42,529 nucleotides of DNA, taken from the NCBI GenBank assembly GCA_036003045.1, contig DASYSS010000098.1, positions 1 through 42,529 on the forward strand, written 5' to 3'. Position numbers and translations under genes: made by a program. The notes beneath the pieces were generated by a model. The model was not told the origin of the DNA. It was given only the letters and a program-made list of their open reading frames with translations, and ran no database searches. Below, in pieces: positions 40,433-42,529 of the stretch (position 1 is the stretch's first letter; the number at the start of each line of letters is the position of its first letter). Origin of the DNA: Gemmatimonadaceae bacterium (lineage in GTDB: Bacteria; Gemmatimonadota; Gemmatimonadetes; Gemmatimonadales; Gemmatimonadaceae).

Positions 40433-42529
40433 TGAACCCATTCAGCCGCGCGCGCGTCCTGCTCCGCCGGGCGTTCAATCGCTCGGCGGTGGAACGCGAG
40501 ATGGACGCCGAATTTCGCAGTCACCTCGCGCATCGTGCCGACGACCTCGAGCGTCGCGGAATGTCGCGTGACGCCGCCGAGCGAGCGGCGCGCGTCGAAT
40601 TCGGCGGCATCGAAGCGCAGAAGGATGCCGCGCGTGATGCTCGAAGGTTGGGCATGCTCGGCGAGCTTCGCGCCAACATCGCGTTCGCCGCGCGCGGCGT
40701 CGGCCACCACCCGATTCAGTCGCTCATCGTCGTCGTTACGCTGTCGCTCGGACTCGGCATCAGCGCCGTGGTTTTTTCGGTGATGAACGCGCTCGCATTC
40801 CGCGCGCGCGTCGACCACAATGCGGCGTCGTTCGTACGCATCTACGCATCGTACCGCACCGATACCACCGGCCCCTCGTTCGCCGGCCCGGTTCCGCTGC
40901 GGGACTTTCTCGCGTTCGAGCGCGCGATGCGCACGCTCTCACCCCCCACGGGCTGGCAGTTCGTGCAGCTGTCGCTCTCCGACGGAGCGCACCCAACATC
41001 GGGAGCACTCGTCACCTGCACGTTTTTCGACGTGTACGGACCGGTACGCCCGATCGTGGGACGCGTGCTTCAACGCGACGACTGCGACTCGCGAGCGCCG
41101 GTGGCGGTGATTGGCGAGGCGCTGTGGCGATCGAACTTTGGCGCCGACTCGCAGATCGTCGGCCGGGTTTTGCCGATCAACGGACAGACCATCCGCGTCG
41201 TTGGAGTTGCGCCGACGTTCAGCAGTGCGTCCACCAGCGATCAAATCTGGCTGCCCTACACCCTTCGGGGCCGGCTCCATCTTGGGACCGACGACCCGGC
41301 CTCTCCGAGCGCGATATCGCTGTTTCTCGATGGCCGACTCGCCGCCGGCGCGACGCTCGGCGACGTCGCGGTCGAAGCGCGCGTGATCGCCGCACAACAG
41401 GATCAGCTCACGCCGGGCCGGCGCACCGCCGTCGTCGCGACGGACGGCTCGATCATCTCACAGCCCGGGAACGGCATGGTCGTTGGCGGCACCGTCGCGG
41501 TGGTCTTCATCGCGCTCGCCTGTCTCGCGCTCGTCGCGTGCGCGAGCGTCGTCTCGATTCTCCTCGCCATCGCCCACACCCGTCGAACGGAGATGGCGCT
41601 CCGCATGGCGCTCGGCGCAGGCGCTCCGCGGCTGGCGGCGATGCTCGGCACCGAGTCGCTGCTGCTCGCCAGTGTCGCGGGGGTGTTCGCGTCCGCGCTC
41701 ACTTTCAGGCTGCCGCGTGTGCTGATGGAGTGGCTCGTCCAGCGGCCCGTGAATTTTTCCCTGTCGCCCGATTGGCACGTCTTCGCGTTTCTGATGATCA
41801 CGACGCTGTTGGCCGCGTTCGTTGCGGCCAACGCCCCAATCCGCGCCGTGCTCTCACTCGACTTGAATTCGACACTGCGCCGCGTGCCCGATCGGACACA
41901 CGGCCGAATGAAGCGCGGGAACGCGCTCATGGCCGCGGAGATCGGCGGAGCGACGGCGCTCCTCGTCGCGACGATCGCGCTCACTCGGCTGCCCGCGCGG
42001 ATCAACGACTCACCGCCGCGGTTCGACGCGCGGCACGTGTTGGCGACGACTCTGCGCGCGCCGCAACCGGTGGGAGGTTGGCAAAGCTTTCATGACGGCC
42101 TTGGCCGGGCGTTAGCGACTGTGCCGGGCGTTCGCGGTGTCGCGTTCGCCAACGCCTCACCGGCGGGCGACGAAGGAACCGGTGTGCTCGAGGTGACGAC
42201 CGCCGAGAAGAATCGCCGCCGAATGCCGTGGGCCGAAGTGTCGCCCGACTACTTCGACGTCTTTGGTGTTCGCGTCGAACGCGGGCACGCGTTCAGCGCC
42301 ACGGATGCCGCCTGCGCGGCGCCGGTGTGCCCCGCCGTGCTCTCTCGCGAAGCTGCACGAGAGCTGTGGCGCGGCGTCGATCCACTCGGCAAGCGCCTCA
42401 CGGTGGATGCGACCCATTCGCTCGAGGTCGTCGGCATCGCCTCTGACGCGTCGAGCGAAATCGCCGAGGCGGCACAGGCGCTGATGCTCTACACGCCGTG
42501 GCGCCCAAACGCACGGTTGTATCAACCGT
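40432..42529 (+). CDS. ADOP-family FtsX/MacB-like orphan permease 5 (PadR-linked, runs off window)
   Basis: The open frame is intact from the ATG at 40432 to the last base, with no stop, so the 3' end is outside the window. About 699 residues are visible. The soluble helical prefix covers about 1-95 (VEREMDAEFRSHLAHRADDLERR at 20-42, then GMSRDAAERAARVEFGG). The first membrane helix is at 97-120 (VVVTLSLGLGISAVVFSV). The first periplasmic domain is shorter than in ADOP 1 and 2, and the FtsX block reads ALVACASVVSILLAIAHTRRTEMALRMALGAGAPRL, less canonical than the others. A second periplasmic domain begins near 600. The start shares one base with the padR 3 stop. It is divergent enough from ADOP 1 and 2 to be an old paralog. 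Confidence 0.9.
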   Translation, partial: MNPFSRARVLLRRAFNRSAVEREMDAEFRSHLAHRADDLERRGMSRDAAERAARVEFGGIEAQKDAARDARRLGMLGELRANIAFAARGVGHHPIQSLIVVVTLSLGLGISAVVFSVMNALAFRARVDHNAASFVRIYASYRTDTTGPSFAGPVPLRDFLAFERAMRTLSPPTGWQFVQLSLSDGAHPTSGALVTCTFFDVYGPVRPIVGRVLQRDDCDSRAPVAVIGEALWRSNFGADSQIVGRVLPINGQTIRVVGVAPTFSSASTSDQIWLPYTLRGRLHLGTDDPASPSAISLFLDGRLAAGATLGDVAVEARVIAAQQDQLTPGRRTAVVATDGSIISQPGNGMVVGGTVAVVFIALACLALVACASVVSILLAIAHTRRTEMALRMALGAGAPRLAAMLGTESLLLASVAGVFASALTFRLPRVLMEWLVQRPVNFSLSPDWHVFAFLMITTLLAAFVAANAPIRAVLSLDLNSTLRRVPDRTHGRMKRGNALMAAEIGGATALLVATIALTRLPARINDSPPRFDARHVLATTLRAPQPVGGWQSFHDGLGRALATVPGVRGVAFANASPAGDEGTGVLEVTTAEKNRRRMPWAEVSPDYFDVFGVRVERGHAFSATDAACAAPVCPAVLSREAARELWRGVDPLGKRLTVDATHSLEVVGIASDASSEIAEAAQALMLYTPWRPNARLYQP

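Overview
The window is GC-rich (roughly mid-60s percent by eye, not computed), densely coded chromosomal DNA. The best guess for its source is a soil-type Gemmatimonadota bacterium, with Acidobacteriota second. The main clue is five giant MacB/FtsX-type 'orphan' permeases (ADOP family), three of them directly downstream of small PadR regulators. This gene type is strongly expanded in those two phyla. I see no rRNA, tRNA, transposase, integrase, phage gene or CRISPR array, so there is no direct evidence of a mobile element.

Layout. 0.2-2.9 kb: a CpxP/Spy-like periplasmic protein, a small membrane protein, a TauD-type dioxygenase, an AAC(6')-Ib-like acetyltransferase and a small hypothetical gene. 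2.6-7.0 kb (minus strand): padR, ADOP permease 1, an HtrA-like protease and the small hypothetical gene, spaced like one operon. 7.0-7.35 kb: an intergenic region with an unusual array of ~16-bp repeats that flips orientation at its centre. 7.35-11.36 kb: a tightly coupled three-gene operon (ATP-grasp ligase, FemAB/GNAT-like acyltransferase, ThDP enzyme) of unknown product. 11.7-12.7 kb: an outer-membrane phospholipase-like beta-barrel. 12.8-17.1 kb: padR, ADOP 2, a lipoprotein and a secreted protein, all start/stop coupled. 17.3-23.4 kb: a lipoprotein, an MsbA-type exporter, phosphoketolase and a divergent acetate kinase, which together form an acetyl-phosphate/ATP shunt. 23.4-26.8 kb (minus): a GlxA-type AraC regulator followed by ADOP 3. 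27.0-29.7 kb: a glycosyltransferase converging on a sugar 3,4-ketoisomerase plus FAD oxidoreductase pair, pointing to surface glycan work. 30-31.7 kb: a WXXGXW lipoprotein, a DUF937 protein and a DUF2231 membrane protein. 31.8-34.2 kb (minus): ADOP 4, with no linked regulator. 34.3-36.8 kb: an eight-haem cytochrome c fused to HEAT/TPR-like repeats. 36.9-39.8 kb: a secreted arylsulfatase with an atypical active-site motif, converging on a secreted HAD phosphatase. 40.1 kb to the end: a third padR with ADOP 5, which runs off the window. This padR lies behind a perfect 32-bp tandem duplication and two related inverted repeats.

How it fits together. Three PadR-ADOP modules look like small-ligand-responsive envelope stress or export units. 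Their ADOPs all carry an N-terminal helical prefix, and the two ADOPs without PadR lack it. Much of the rest is envelope biology: HtrA, lipoproteins, a barrel, glycan enzymes and secreted hydrolases. The best candidates for undescribed biology are the PadR/prefix correlation, the ATP-grasp/FemAB/ThDP operon and the 16-bp repeat array.
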